Part shown: piece after piece, positions 23,895 through 36,093 of the stretch
Numbering within the stretch: position 1 is the stretch's first letter
How the letters are laid out: each line of letters starts with the position of its first letter
Source of the DNA: Phallusia mammillata
Taxonomy: Eukaryota > Chordata > Ascidiacea > Phlebobranchia > Ascidiidae
Assembly (NCBI GenBank): GCA_003260075.1
Contig: QLIY01000275.1
Coordinates: 1 to 64,000 of the forward strand
DNA: 64,000 nt
Direction: 5' to 3'
Notes under the pieces: model-generated
What the model was told of the DNA's origin: nothing
The model's input: the letters and a program-made list of their open reading frames with translations, nothing else
The model's database searches: none
Program-made: the position numbers and the translations under genes

Positions 23895-26800
23895 GTGACA
23901 TCGGGCAAGATGGAGAATATAAGTCACCCATACCTGTCAATGCATTCAATTGCAATTTAAATACAAAGGGGAAGCAGAACACATTCCATGAGGTGGCAAA
24001 TATTTTAGATCAGTGGTGCTCAACCTGTGATAAGACAGTACCTTTCAGGTGGTATTGGATCAATTTTACTACGCTTAATTTGAGCAAACAAGAATTGCAA
24101 CTCAGCTGACCCATCTAATCGGCCCTGATTTGGGGCGAAACTCATGCCTCAGACAGTTTTGTGAAATTACTAAACTTGTAGTTTCAGAAGTATGCTAGAT
24201 TAGTGAACAAGAATTCCTATATTTTATTCTACACATTCAAAGCTAGCGTAGTCGAAAATAATACGCAAATCTCTTGGTCTACCCATCCAATCAGGGTTCA
24301 GGTGGAACGCAGCCATAGAAAAATTTATGAGATGGTCATGATGAGCAAAAAGGTTGAGAACCAGTGTTTAAGATGGTTTCTCAGAAAATTTACATCACAT
24401 TTTTCAAATACTTTTTTATGATTTACCAGGTGTTTTATCCAACATTTGTAACTGACAACTTGTCTGCACAAAAAGTTTCATACAGTTTAGCAATAGGAAA
24501 TAATACATTATAATCAAACCTTGCTGTTTCTTGTCCTTTTCAATGAACGGTATGACTAATGATTTCTCCACCTTATGTGTATCAACTGGTTTAGTGTTGC
24601 TTGTATCAATGGTGGGAATCTGTATTAAAGCGGATGACTTTGCTTCAGTTCCAAGAGTCTGGAACGGATGCATAGGTTCGTCTATATGCGGTTCATCCTG
24701 TTCAGCGCTGTGGTTAGCAACTTGACTAAAATTCCTCACAGTAGATATGCCACTAATTGTTGCTATCGGTTGCGGCGACAAACTAGGCTTCACAGTCTGG
24801 GATTGGTTCGTATGTGCAGGAATAGATCTTGATTCACTGTGATATGAACCATTTTTTGAACGATCGCGACTCTTATCAGATGACTTGGTTCGAACAGCTT
24901 TTTCTCTAGATCTTCTCCTGTCAGACTTTCTTGGTGATCGACTGGCATGGCGACCAGAACGAGATCGATTTTTGTCTTTACTCCTTGATCGATATCTTCT
25001 TCGATCGGGTGTTCGTTCTCGTCTCCGACGGTTGGCGCTGCGACTTCTTGAGCGCCGACGGCGGTTACTGCGATCTCTAGAAGTGGAGCACCTCTTTCTT
25101 GGTGATTCATGACGCTTAGAATGTGAGTCCTTGTGTTTTGATCTTGAACGTGATCTCCGATGCCTAGATTCCTTTCTGGAAGATTCCTTTTTTAGTGGCT
25201 TTTCCTTGGCAGAAGATTTTTCTTCTTTAGGCTCTGGTTCTATTTTCTTTTCTTCAATCTCAGCCATTTCAGGTTCAGATTGCTTTATTTCAGGCTGCTC
25301 TGCGTTCTCACCGCCAAGTCCAGGTATAATTTCTGATTTGCTTGACAGCATTAAAGAGCGGATATCCGTATCATGAGATTCACCACCCAGAAATGGTGGC
25401 AACACTTCTGTAGGAGTTTTGGCGCCGTTTTCCTCAATTTTATGTTGAACTTCTGCAATATTTGGAGGTGTTTCAGCAAACATATCTGTGTCAAGGTTAG
25501 TTTCTGGTGATACTTTTGCTGCAGTATTCAAACCTGTCTCACTAAGTTGTACATCAGGAACCACAGTTGATGGTTTGGGCAAGTCTGATTCAATGGAAAC
25601 ATCCTTGGTGGAATCGGCAGGTGTGCTTTCATCGGAAAGCTGCGATGATGCCACATGTGGTGATTTATTCCGCAACGTCTCATTCCAACGCTTCCTTGAC
25701 TGCTCAAGAAACTTTTCTGCATAGCTTGGTGCCTCTGTCAACTCTTGACTAAGTTGCACATTTTGACTGGAAGAAGACTCCTCTTCAGGGCTTAAGTTGG
25801 GAGAAAGTAGTGATGGCGACATCGGTGACGGACTTCTCATTTTCTTTTCATCGACCTCAACGTTTTCAGTTGCTTCTTCTTCATTACTAAACTCACTTGG
25901 TGACTGTAGTTTTTCTTCATCAATATGTTTATAGGGCTGCTCCAAAAGATCATCAATGTCCAATTCTTGAGATTCTTGGCTTGATGTAGGTAAACTGTTA
26001 TGAGGCTTCTCAATAGAATTTGCATCAAGTTTATTCAGCGACATTTTTCTGACCTTGGGAGCTGGGTCTGCAAGGTCATCAAGAAGTTGGTCAACAAAGT
26101 CATCTTCATTCTCAATGTCAACCTTTTCAGGTTCTGTAGTGATATCTGTTTCATTCTCTTGCTGTATTTTGTCACTATGCTGTGCCTCAGCTTTTATTTC
26201 TGTTTCAATTTTTTTCGTATGATGTTTACGATCCCCGTTGCTGGCTATGTCCCTTTGGTCACTTGATTGTTTTCTGTGTTTTTTCTTCTTCTTGGAGCTT
26301 GGCATATCAATTTGTTCGACAGGTACTTCATGTTTTGTTTTCCTTCGCTTATGTTTCACAGGTGAAGTATCATTATCGGAAAACGTTGTCATGTTTTCAG
26401 AATCCGTCCCTGTTTCACTAGCCTTAATTTTCTTTTTTTGCTTATGCTTTTTGGGTCTACTAATTTCCACCTTTGTGTCTTCGCTTTTTTCACTGTGAGT
26501 TTTCTTCTTGTGTCGATGCTTTTTCGAAACTTCTTCAAACTCAGAGCTTTCGTCTTTCTCAACATGCTGTCTGTGTTTCTTTCTCGGTTTTGTATCTTCC
26601 AAGTCAGATTCGTTGACCTTCCTTCGATGTTTGTTCTTCTTTTTGGAAACTTTAGTCTCAGGTTCCACCTCTGAATCAGTTTCTGAGGCATGTTTGCGCT
26701 TCTTCTTTTTTGAAACAGTCTTTTCAACTTCCGAGTCTTCCAGCAAATCGCTTTCAGAAATGTCAGCATGCTTATGCTTTTTCTTCTTTTTCTTACTGCT

Positions 26801-29800
26801 ATGCTTTACAGGAACATCCATTTCCACTGCCTTTGGCGAGTCCACCAATACCTCATCAGTCCTGTGTTTCTTCTTTTTCTTGGGCTTTTTAGTGACTTCA
26901 ACCCAAGTACCTTCATCAAGATCCTTGTTCATGGATGATTTTGGTGATTTAGAGGAGTTTATTGCGAACAAAGCATCGAGAATGTCCTCATCATCAGCTC
27001 TTGGCACTTCTTTTGTTTCTTTTGCTTCTGAAGATTTGGTTCGCTTGACTTTCGTAACTTTTTGTGGAGATGGGTCATTAGCGTCTATCTGATTTTCTTG
27101 GTCAGACTTACTCTCCTGTATGGCTTCAGTTTCCTGTTTGACATCATTCCTTTTATCTTTTGTGGGCTTGTCTTTCTGCTTTTCATGATCTTTATCAGTA
27201 TGTTGACTCTTTCTATGCTTGTGTTCTAAATCCTTTTCTCTAGATTTACTCTTGGACCGCTTCCGGTGTCTATTACTTTGTGAATCCCTTCTTTGCCGAC
27301 TGGAACGATGCCTAGAGCCACTTCTTGACTTTCTTCTTGTCCGACTTCTGGATCGGTGCCTTGACCTGCTTGTTGATCGTCTTTTCGATCTACTCCTTGA
27401 CCTCCGACGATGCCTATTACCTGAAGTTCTAGTCCGACTGTTCGATCGCCTCCTTGAACGTTTGGGTGTGCGACTACGAGAATGTCTCCTTGTTTTGCTT
27501 CGTGACCTATGTCGTGATCGACTTCTTTCATGTCGTTTAGAACTTCTATGGCTTGAATTGTCCTTTGAAACAGTTTTTTTAGGTGATAGTGAGCTATTGT
27601 CTGTTTTATTCTTTTCTCTGCTTGAAGATCTGCTTATTCGTCGTTTTTCTGTGTTACCTTCAGACATTGTAGGTTCTTCTTTGCTTACATCGGTTTTCTT
27701 TATGTTTTCACTGCTGTCATGAGACACAGAACTTGCAGGCTTAGAATTTTGACTAGTACCAACCTTATCAGTCTGATGAGCAGCAGGTAATGCAGTTGTT
27801 TCAGTTTTACCTGTCGGACCTTCATTTTTTGCTTCATCACTCGCAGCCAGTTTTGACTTTCGGTTTAGTTTTTTAAACTTAATCGGCACTACTGAAGAGG
27901 CGCTTGCTTGAAAACCAGGTAAAGTTACTCGGTCACTTGGTGATTTGGACCTCACTTGGTCTCTCCACATGTCCAGTGAGTCCTGGTACTCCACAGCTCC
28001 CTGAGAAGACTCGATCCCATCTTCTTCTTCTGAAACTTCCTCAGCAAAAATATCAAGTTTCACTTTAGACTTCACCTTTTTTGCTTTCGAACTGGTTTCT
28101 CCTTTTGATGAAGTCTTTTGAGGTTTTGCTTTTTCTTTAGGTGGCAAAGGCTTTTCTTCCTTAACAGAGCTTAGCTGTTCATCTAGTAAATCATCCACAT
28201 TCGCTTCCTGTGTGGTTTCAGAAGCCCCAATTGGTTCAGTTGTCTGATGAGGAGGGAGAATATCATTTACCGGTTCCTGTTTAATCTCATCATTGTCATT
28301 ATGATTTAGTTCTAAACTGGTTTCATCATTAGACACATTTCCATCTTTTTCTTCATCACTCAAAGTAGGCTGAAAAGGATCATAAAGAGCCTCAGGTTTG
28401 GGAGCAGAATTTGATGACTCAGCATAATCCAAATCGTCAATCTCAGTCGGTTCAAATGGGTCATATGTCTCTGTCTTTGTGGATTTTCCTGATTTACCAC
28501 CACTACTTTCTCCTACTGTGTTAGGCAAATTAAACACTGGCCTAATTAATATCCTTCTTGCTTTTATATTGCTAGAGTTTGCAGAGGGCCGACGCTCAAT
28601 TTTTGACTTTTTATTTGCCTTGTCAAAATCATTTTCAACGTTATTGTCCACATGTTCTGTATTGTTGGTGTTTCCCCCATAAGAAGAATTATTTGAACTT
28701 GATGCTGTTGAATTTCTATCAGTACTCCATCGTGCGGAGTTACCCCTTGAAGTTGATCCAGTGGATTGCACATTGGATGTCTTTGACAGCGAACTGACTG
28801 CAAAACAAATATAGAAAAATCAATACAAAGTAAATGCAAATTTGTAAAGTTTTGTAAAAATTTGTAAAACACCAAGTCATTTGTCCTTGAGATATAGATA
28901 TATATTTTGCTTTAGTAGCATCATCAGTATCTGTAAATGGGCATAACACATCGTATCTGTGAAACTGTAATCATGAAATATCTAAGGTCATGCTGAAGTC
29001 CACACCTAGTAAACGACACTACAAAAAACTTTAAACCATTGTTTTATTATAGTTTACATTAACTAAGCAAGAAGCTGGGTAATTCTTTTTTAGGTTTGAC
29101 GTACAAAAATGTTAATGTAGAAAAGAGGTGTTACTTAAAACAACGACTTAAAGTTGAATAAAAAAAAATCATTCAGTGTTTACTTCTGGAATTTCTGGTT
29201 GGGGAGACAGCACTTTGATGACTGCCAGGTACTTCACTTCGGGTGTCCTTGTCTGGTTTCTCGACTCCCTGATGCATAGGTGATTTCACAGACTTTTTAT
29301 TCAGGCATAGTTTTCCACCTTTCTTGATACAAAGGTTCGAGCTGGGAGCAAGCAGAACCTCTTGCGAGCTTAGAATGCTTCCTAAAAGATCAGGAACCGG
29401 GGAAGACTGGTGCACCCTGATTAAAAACAAAATGTAAATGAGTTCAGCAATAAGATGGTATACATTTATTGGGAAAGGACATACTACTGATTATCGTAAT
29501 TCATTATGCTCAGGCAAGCAATAAACTTTGGGATTGTGTACAGAACCGCAATTTTCTTAAGAATGCAATGTCAAGTGTGCGTTTTTCGTCTTTGCACAAA
29601 CAATCTTGTCTATTGAAAAAGTAAAGACATTTTTTAGTTTTAAAAAATAAACAGATCAACTTCTATGCACGGGGGGGGGGTAATAAGATGGTATACATTT
29701 ATTGGGAAAGGCCAGTACCAAGGGACATACTACTGATTATCGTAATTCATAATGCTCAGGCAAGCAATAAACTTTGGGACTGTGTACAGAACCGCAATTT

Positions 29801-32800
29801 TCTTAAGAATGCAATGTCAAGTGTGTGTTTTTCGTCTTTGCACAAACAATCTTGTCTATTGATCAAGTAAAGACATTTTTTAGTTTCAAAAAATAAACAG
29901 ATCAACTTCTATGCACATTATGGTAGCCCAATGGTGTCATTACATTAACCAGACATTTTACTTTTGTGAAACTCTTGTTTTTTATGTTTGTATACTTTGC
30001 TTTTTGCATAAAAAAATTGCAAATTAATTTTAGCTTGACACCACACTTCAGACTTTTGTGCCCTGTTTGATCATGTCGCATTCTTCACAATAAGCAAAAT
30101 TCGTGATGCCAATATAATATGTAGAGAACCTTGTTTGGATTGCATTGTGAGATGAAGTCTGAAGCAAGGATGGCAAAGGTGTGTTAAATCGAAGAGCGGA
30201 CCTTGACATCAACCGATGTTTGTGAGCAATCATGAAACTTGGTTCACTTTCAGTCACACCACTAAAGAAAGAAAAGGTTTAAATGATTTTTTTGCAATAT
30301 GTTCTTTCTTTTCTAATGAGAAATGTAATGGCCTAAATTAGTGGTTCTCAACCTTTTTTGACAAATTCCTCCATCAACAATTTCAAAACATGTTTATTCT
30401 TCCCTATTATACTGCATATTAGATGCTTAACCATAAAAAGGTCGTTTAAAATTGGATCTTCAACTTCACAAATCATATGTCCAGAGGTTAGGTGTTTATT
30501 TACAAACCACATGTAAAAGATATATTAAATTCCTTCTCGGTTGGAAACCACTGGCCTAAATAGATGTAAAAAGTGATATGCGCTTTGTCCTAACTCTTAA
30601 ATAGATGCATATGCTTTTCTCTGTATTAATCAAAGTGGAATGTTTAACTTTGTGAAGTGTGTTAATAAAGGTACTAGACATTAAAATAAGAGTTGTAAAG
30701 TCAGTCCAAAGTCTGAGTTATTTTAACGACCTCTGCAACCCTGATTGCAATCTCACATATTTTCAATAAAAAAGCGCCATTTGTAAAATTGCACCAAAAT
30801 AAGGATAAATGCAGGTCATTAACATACCCAGCATAAAACTCATCCAATTCATCATCAACCCCCCTAACAGTGAATGAGTTGAAAGCAGGATTTTCAATAT
30901 CGCCTGATGCCGTAGGTCGATTCACATTCACATTGTTGCGATTGCTGCAGGCTGTAACACAATTGAGAGATTTACATCCAATAAACACAACAGTAAAGTT
31001 TATCATATCAACCGGAGGTCTAATTTTGTGTGGAAAAATTTACTGTATATTGTATTATTTTCAACTCTGTGGTCGGAACATCAATGCACCACAATCACAC
31101 TTGCTTTTTATGTTTTTAGGCCTTGGCAAATAGAAACACATATATATATATATAGACAGTTGGCAACTGAGATTTAGATCAATGTTTTACTACATCAAAG
31201 AACATTTTCTCTTATTGACAAAAACTTTTTTAAATATATTTTGTTTTAACCATTTTTCGAAGGGGTTTTTGCTTTTCTTCTTGACTTTGATCGAGATTTC
31301 TTTCGCCGACTTGACTTAGATTTTCTTGATCTCGATTTTGATCTTGATTTGGTTGTTTTTCTTGACTTCCTTCGTTGACCTCGTCCCACTATGGTTACCC
31401 TCAATCTTCGTCCAGCATTAATTAGAATGTCGTCAACAATTGCGTCAAGTTGCTAAAAGTGTAAAAAAAATATTTGCAAGGAGCCATTATAACTCACAAC
31501 ATCAAGAACTGACTTACCCTATCTAAACTAGAGTTTGTGGCCGAGTGGCGAAGACGAGATCGGCTAATTTCACTTCTCACACGCTCTGTTGCAATTGTTC
31601 GACCAACAAGTCTATTCTGTCTTGTTGGGACAGGTGCTAAATAGGCAAAAAGCAGAATGTTAAAACATAGCACATGTACACATTTTATACCCAAAAATGA
31701 AACTTGGGGTTACCTGGTTCTCTCTGTCTGGCACAATTGGGACAAAACCATTCATCAGCTGGAACTGCGTCCAAAGCAGGTTGCAAGCAAGCACAGTGGT
31801 ACCTTAATAGATAAACCAAACCTTAACTATGTTGACATGTGTTTATGTTGACTTATGTTGGCTTTTTGTCAGTTAATGATTTTTCCCAACAGGAAAAATG
31901 ACTGATTACTGCCTAGTGGGTGTAGAATATTCTTACCAAATAGAAAACAATATCCTCATTAACTAGAAAGGTGACTTTCTAATATACTTCCACTCTATAT
32001 ATTCTATATCGATTTACCAATTTACTATACACATCATTTGATCTACACATATGATTGCTTTTGCAAGCAAAAACAAATGGGTCCCCAAATGCGCATTTAT
32101 GCGGATTTACGGTAAACAAATGTTCCGGTTATGTTTAGATTTTTAGGGAAAAACTTTCAAAAGGTATTAACCCAACTTTAAGTTTTGTCCGTATTCTTTT
32201 TGCATCATTATTGTCATATAATTACAAAAAAAAACAGTAAATAAGAACGGGAAAAATACATTCAATTTAATCTTATGCTTTGACCCAGATACTGTCTTTC
32301 AAGGTCAGTTTTTGAAAACAATTTTCAAATCTAAAAATGTGCGTGATAACCTAATAAAACGACAAAGCATAGCTGCACAAAAACAGCTGATTTCTAATCA
32401 CCGAAACAACTGTCTCGTAAAAAGCCCGTCCGGATGTTAAGCTGAGCCCTCCCGCTTTGCATTCACCCGCCCTAATCGTAAACCAATAAACTACGAGATT
32501 TGAGATTTGAGCTTGTATTTGTGGCCTAAAACTAAACCTTATTTTTCGGGGTTTAAAGCAGGGGTGGGGAACCTGCGGCCCGCTTGCCTTTTTAATGTGG
32601 CCCGCTTGCCTTTTTAATGTGGCCCGCAATAAAATGTTTATGTACAAATATTTACTTGAAAAGACTTCGACATTTCCACATTTGACGCCAAACTTATTAA
32701 AATTCCCACACATTCAACCACTTGCTGTATTTGTGACGTAACAGTCACTCGATTGTTTCTCCTTGCAGTAACAAATCGTTTGCCATGTGTTGTTAGTTTT

Positions 32801-35800
32801 AAATTGCTTTTAGAGCTATTAGCGTGGATCCTTATATTGTTACATAAAATATATTCGGTATAATGGAGCTAGGGTGTTCCAGAAAGAATGGACAGTTTTT
32901 ATTTGAATTAGGTGATAAACCTGTATGCATTGTTTGTTGCAAACAAGTAACAGCAAGAAAAAAATCAAATTTTGGAGCGATGAAATAAAAAATCACGTGT
33001 GCTTAGGGTATTTTTACACGGAATTTAAAAATAAAAAAAATATTTGGCCCGCCCGAAAATGTTGTGCAGTTCATGCGGCCCGCAGTACTAAGTAGGTTCC
33101 CCACCCCTGGTTTAAAGGGTGAAAATTGGTAAATCCAATAAAAAGTTACAAAATTATTTAGGATACCTTACATTGTACCAACCAAAAAAACATGAAACTC
33201 TCAGATTATGTACTTTAGTCAGTACAACCCTTTTAAAAAAATCGTTTTGGGGGCCTGTGGGTGAACCGCTGGGTCGTTCGGGGTCAAACTTCTGAAGGAT
33301 TAAATCTGGATTAATAACTAACATCTGTGCAATTTTGGATAAATTTTAAGAATTCTTTCTCGACCAAACGCGTTTAACAAACCAGCGTTAGACAGAAACG
33401 AATATTTCGGGGTTTAAGGGGTGAAAATGATTTTTTTTAACGTAGAAAATTCTTTAAAATACCTTACATTGCACCAAACAACAAAGCATATAACTCCTAA
33501 ATGATGTATTTTAGTCAGTACAGCCGTTTTTAAAAAAAATCACTTCTGAAGGATTAAATCTGGATTAATAACTAACATCTGTGCAAATTTGAATAAATTT
33601 AAAGCACTCTTTCTTGACCAAAAGCATCTCACAAACCAGCGTTGGACAGAAAAAAGAAAAAAAAATACGGACAAAAACAAATAGGTACTTTGGATCTTTT
33701 GTTTTTGTGGTAACATGTGCAGTGTTATAAACAACATATGTTTTTTTAACCTACAAACCTAACAAAATTAATTTAATTTATGCAATCCTGCCTTGTGAAT
33801 TATTTAGTACTGTTTGCATTGATGCGGCCAATTCAATTGTACATTGTTCTATAATCAGCATATTTGGTGACAACAAAACAGATTTTCTACATTAGTATTA
33901 ATGAGTTTAGAAACAGATTATGGTTTAAATATTCAGCAATGTAAACCAGTATTATGTACCCCATGTCACAGCCATCACAAAGCAGTAAAGTGTCCTCCCT
34001 GTCTCCCTGGCCGCATACTTCACAGGAAGTTGTGATTTCTTCTGTATTACAAACTTTGCCCTCCACTGCCATTTCTCGGATTAACAATCCACCGATGTGT
34101 TCATAAACATGGATTTTTTCAAAGTCGATTCGATCCACTGGGCATGAATTGACATTCTAAACAAAAGCATTTGTTTACAGCATTGTTGGAAACTTTCTTA
34201 TTGAGGAAAATAGAACAGAAACCATATACTAAATTTTGTACTGGACTGTAATTATGTCTAGGTGAACAAATGTAGATGCATCATTTGTTGCACAATAGGG
34301 ATGGGCCGAAACTGCAAGTGTTTTATTTCGGCTAACAACCACCCTCTGTGTATTGTGATTTATCAACCATTGGGGGGGGGGAAAATGTAGATGCATCATT
34401 TGTTGCACAATAGGGATGGGCCAAAACTGCAAGTGTTATATTTCGGCTAACAACCACCCTCTGTGTATTGTGATTTATCAACCATTCCAATATACACGTT
34501 ATAATAAATTTTTTTAAGGTCCCTTATCTACAGGGTCCCCGCGCAAGTTTTGTTTTTAAATTCCATGACTTTCCAAAACTTTTCAAGAAAAACAAACAAA
34601 TTTACATAACCTTATTCGAAAAAATAGAGCAATTCTCATCATAAAACTAGTAAAGGGACTTTGGTAGATGTAGCCAATTTACCATACTTGCAACAGATAT
34701 ATAAACATTAGGCAATTTGAAGTTCTAACTGGCATTTTCAGGGTAAAACAAGCGCCAAATTTCATACTTTTTCAATGACTTTTGCAAAAGTTGGCTTTTT
34801 TCAAAACTTTTTAAGGCCCTAAAAATACAAATTTAACTTAAACCTTTCCAGGTTTTCCATACCCGCGGGAACCCTGTATCTAGACACTAGGGCCATATTT
34901 AAGCTCTAAGAGGACTCCTGTGCATGTAAGGCAAGTAAACGCTGAGTGAAACACCCATGTTTTTGAGTAACAACAGCAACTAATAAATAATCTTTGTCTT
35001 TGAATTTGTACAGGGGTAGCTTGGAACCGAGTACTCAGGTTCTGGCTTGGTTCGGCCAATCCCTAGTACACACCTTAGTCCATTCCAAAATGCAGTCAAC
35101 ACAAAAGATGTGTTTGCAGTTGGCTGGCACTCCGATGTGCTGACGTGCGAAATCATTGAGACAAATTGGACAGGAAGGGTCAGCTGTGGAAAACATAATT
35201 TGTTAAAGAAACCCAATAAATCATATAAATACCTGTGGTGCAATATGAGGACAGCCCATTATGGCAAATTAGATGCATATAAATTTAGATTATCATTTGG
35301 CAAAATGGCCAAGCTTTCATAATTAAAAGTTTTTTCACCAAAAAAGCCAAAGATCATGATCTAAGTGAAATTACCTGCACTATCTTATAGGTTTCTACCT
35401 GTTTTGTAGAGTTTAGGTGTTATTTATTACATCACATATATACTTAAATATAGTGGTTTTAGAAAGTATTCTTTTATTTTAAAACACCACCTTCACTTTT
35501 GAATTAAAAATGTAAAAATATGGAGAGAAAGGAACCAAACAGTCAATATGGTTATGGCTTGTTGCATGCTTTTAAGCATTTTAAGAAAACAAACAGTTTT
35601 ATTGCAAACTTGTACACATACCTCCGACTTGTGGCACATGATAGGTTCTCGAATCATTGCTGTTTTCGCCATCTTCATTATCTGACAATTCTTCATTCTC
35701 ACTTTCGTCTGAAGAGTCACTGGAAAAACGTCGCTGTCTTCCTGTGCCTCTTTGAATGAAATAATCCTCTTCCGAATCATTATCACTGTCTTGGTCTGAA

Positions 35801-35841
35801 TCCATCACTTGTTCTCTGTCAGATAGCTTGCTGCTCACCAT
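20846..35841 (-). CDS. PHRF1: PHD and RING finger domain protein PHRF1
   Basis: PHRF1 is a nuclear E3 ligase and chromatin reader thought to bind the RNA polymerase II C-terminal domain. Fifteen exons, all phase-compatible: 35841-35622, 35183-35074, 34156-33960, 31802-31714, 31636-31518, 31452-31251, 30951-30828, 30261-30130, 29416-29184, 28797-24520, 23933-23554, 22937-22788, 22658-22530, 21570-21427, 21046-20846. They sum to 6,708 nt, 2,235 residues; human is about 1,650. Domains: acidic N-terminus; RING at residues 78-118 (C78, C81, C96, H98, C101, C104, C115, with D118 in place of the last Cys, as in human); PHD at 155-199 (C155, C158, C170, C173, H178, C181, C196, C199); RS blocks in exon 6 and in the 1,426-codon exon 10, which also has YDPFEPT / YDPFQPT motifs; polyproline in exon 11; SRI-like helical region (HYERREINKAQYKIIMKRAV...) at ~2079-2165; PPPPPPRPRYMM end. 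Several donors are GTT- rather than GTA/GTG-type. Introns are full of hAT insertions. Confidence 0.95.
21626..21800. mobile_element. hAT MITE, CAGTGGTGGGATT family, copy 1
   Basis: Left end CAGTGGTGGGATTCAAA and right end (reverse complement) CAGTGGTGGGATTAAGCC bound a 175-bp non-coding unit in a PHRF1 intron. Flanks CATGTGGG and CATGGGTG are a decayed target-site duplication. Same family as 23318-23497 and 49363-49540. Confidence 0.8.
21920..22328. repeat. G-run-linked duplicate pair in a PHRF1 intron
   Basis: Copy 1 21920-22118, G-run 22119-22128, copy 2 22130-22328. Both start ACATTACAAATCATTT and end at CAGTTTTATCA; they differ by scattered substitutions. Confidence 0.85.
23318..23497. 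mobile_element. hAT MITE, CAGTGGTGGGATT family, copy 2
   Basis: Starts CAGTGGTGGGATTCAACTGG and ends ATCCCACCATTG. The interior (GTTCGCACCGGTTCTA, CAATGGACTTT) matches copies at 21626 and 49363, inverted relative to 21626. The flanking 8-mers differ, so no clear target-site duplication remains. It lies in a PHRF1 intron. Confidence 0.78.
23828..23891. repeat. PHRF1: Uninterrupted G-run inside the PHRF1 polyproline exon
   Basis: About 64 consecutive Gs on the plus strand encode only CCC proline codons in PHRF1 exon 11. The flanks are ordinary mixed proline codons (GGTGGGGGAGGAGGTGGGG), so a polyproline tract is real. The pure run resembles the gap-like G-runs elsewhere, so its length should not be trusted, although it keeps the frame. 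Frames of polyglycine on the plus strand are shadows. Confidence 0.7.
24011..24366. mobile_element. hAT-like element, 356 bp
   Basis: Left end CAGTGGTGCTCAACCT; right end, reverse complemented, CACTGGTTCTCAACCTTTTT. Flanks TTTTAGAT and TTTAAGAT differ by one base and are a plausible 8-bp target-site duplication. It is inside PHRF1 intron 10, between exons 10 and 11, and is non-coding. Confidence 0.7.
29450..29917. repeat. G-run-linked duplicate pair with an indel, PHRF1 intron
   Basis: Copy 1 29450-29670, G-run 29671-29680, copy 2 29683-29917. Both start ATAAGATGGTATACATTTAT and end CTTCTATGCAC. Copy 2 has an extra CCAGTACCAAGGG-like insertion, the kind of indel expected between alleles. Confidence 0.85.
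30339..30553. mobile_element. hAT MITE, 215 bp, perfect TSD
   Basis: Ends TAGTGGTTCTCAACCTTTTT and (reverse complement) CAGTGGTTTCCAACCGAG, flanked by the exact duplication GCCTAAAT at 30331-30338 and 30554-30561. It is in a PHRF1 intron and non-coding. Confidence 0.85.
32559..33109 (+). mobile_element. hAT element with a remnant BED-type zinc finger frame
   Basis: Ends CAGGGGTGGGGAACCTGCGG and (reverse complement) CAGGGGTGGGGAACCTACTT, flanked by the exact 8-bp duplication GTTTAAAG at 32551-32558 and 33110-33117. From 32863 a 41-codon plus-strand frame reads MELGCSRKNGQF..., KPVCIVCCKQVTARKKSNF, ending at a stop. The C-x2-C followed by a basic stretch is like the N-terminal BED zinc finger of hAT transposases and ZBED proteins; the catalytic part is absent. 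It is a deletion derivative in PHRF1 intron 3. Confidence 0.82.
34268..34486. repeat. G-run-linked duplicate pair, PHRF1 intron 2
   Basis: Copy 1 34268-34371, G-run 34372-34381, copy 2 34382-34486. Both run from AAATGTAGATGCATCA to TTATCAACCATT with only a few differences. Confidence 0.83.
34531..34876. mobile_element. hAT-like element with CAGGGT(T/C)CCCGCG ends
   Basis: Starts CAGGGTCCCCGCGCAAG and ends CCCGCGGGAACCCTG, whose reverse complement is CAGGGTTCCCGCGGG. TATCTA flanks it on both sides (34525-34530, 34877-34882). It is 346 bp, non-coding, and lies in a PHRF1 intron. Confidence 0.7.
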
Positions 35842-36012
35842 TGCTACAGATCAATGTGTCAACATGCTAACTTAAAACAATCTTCAAGTATATACATATT
35901 CTCTGGAAATCAGATTTAAAGTTTCAAAATGGGTCAAGTTTATGGAATATAGTTGGAATTCAGTGTTGGATTTAGCTAGTCAGAGTCGCTTTTTTAAACA
36001 TATATATATATA

Positions 36013-36093
<81 letters not shown>

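Noticed and set aside
26508-27722. Long plus-strand frames rich in Leu, Phe and Cys (26508-27092, 27219-27722)
   Set aside because: They are antisense shadows of the RS/lysine-rich PHRF1 exon 10, whose codon pattern keeps other frames open.
36013-36091. A 79-base G-run as a G-quadruplex regulatory element upstream of PHRF1
   Set aside because: The G-runs behave as gap filler or join markers (at 38280-38338 the other allele has normal sequence there), so no structure should be inferred from them.
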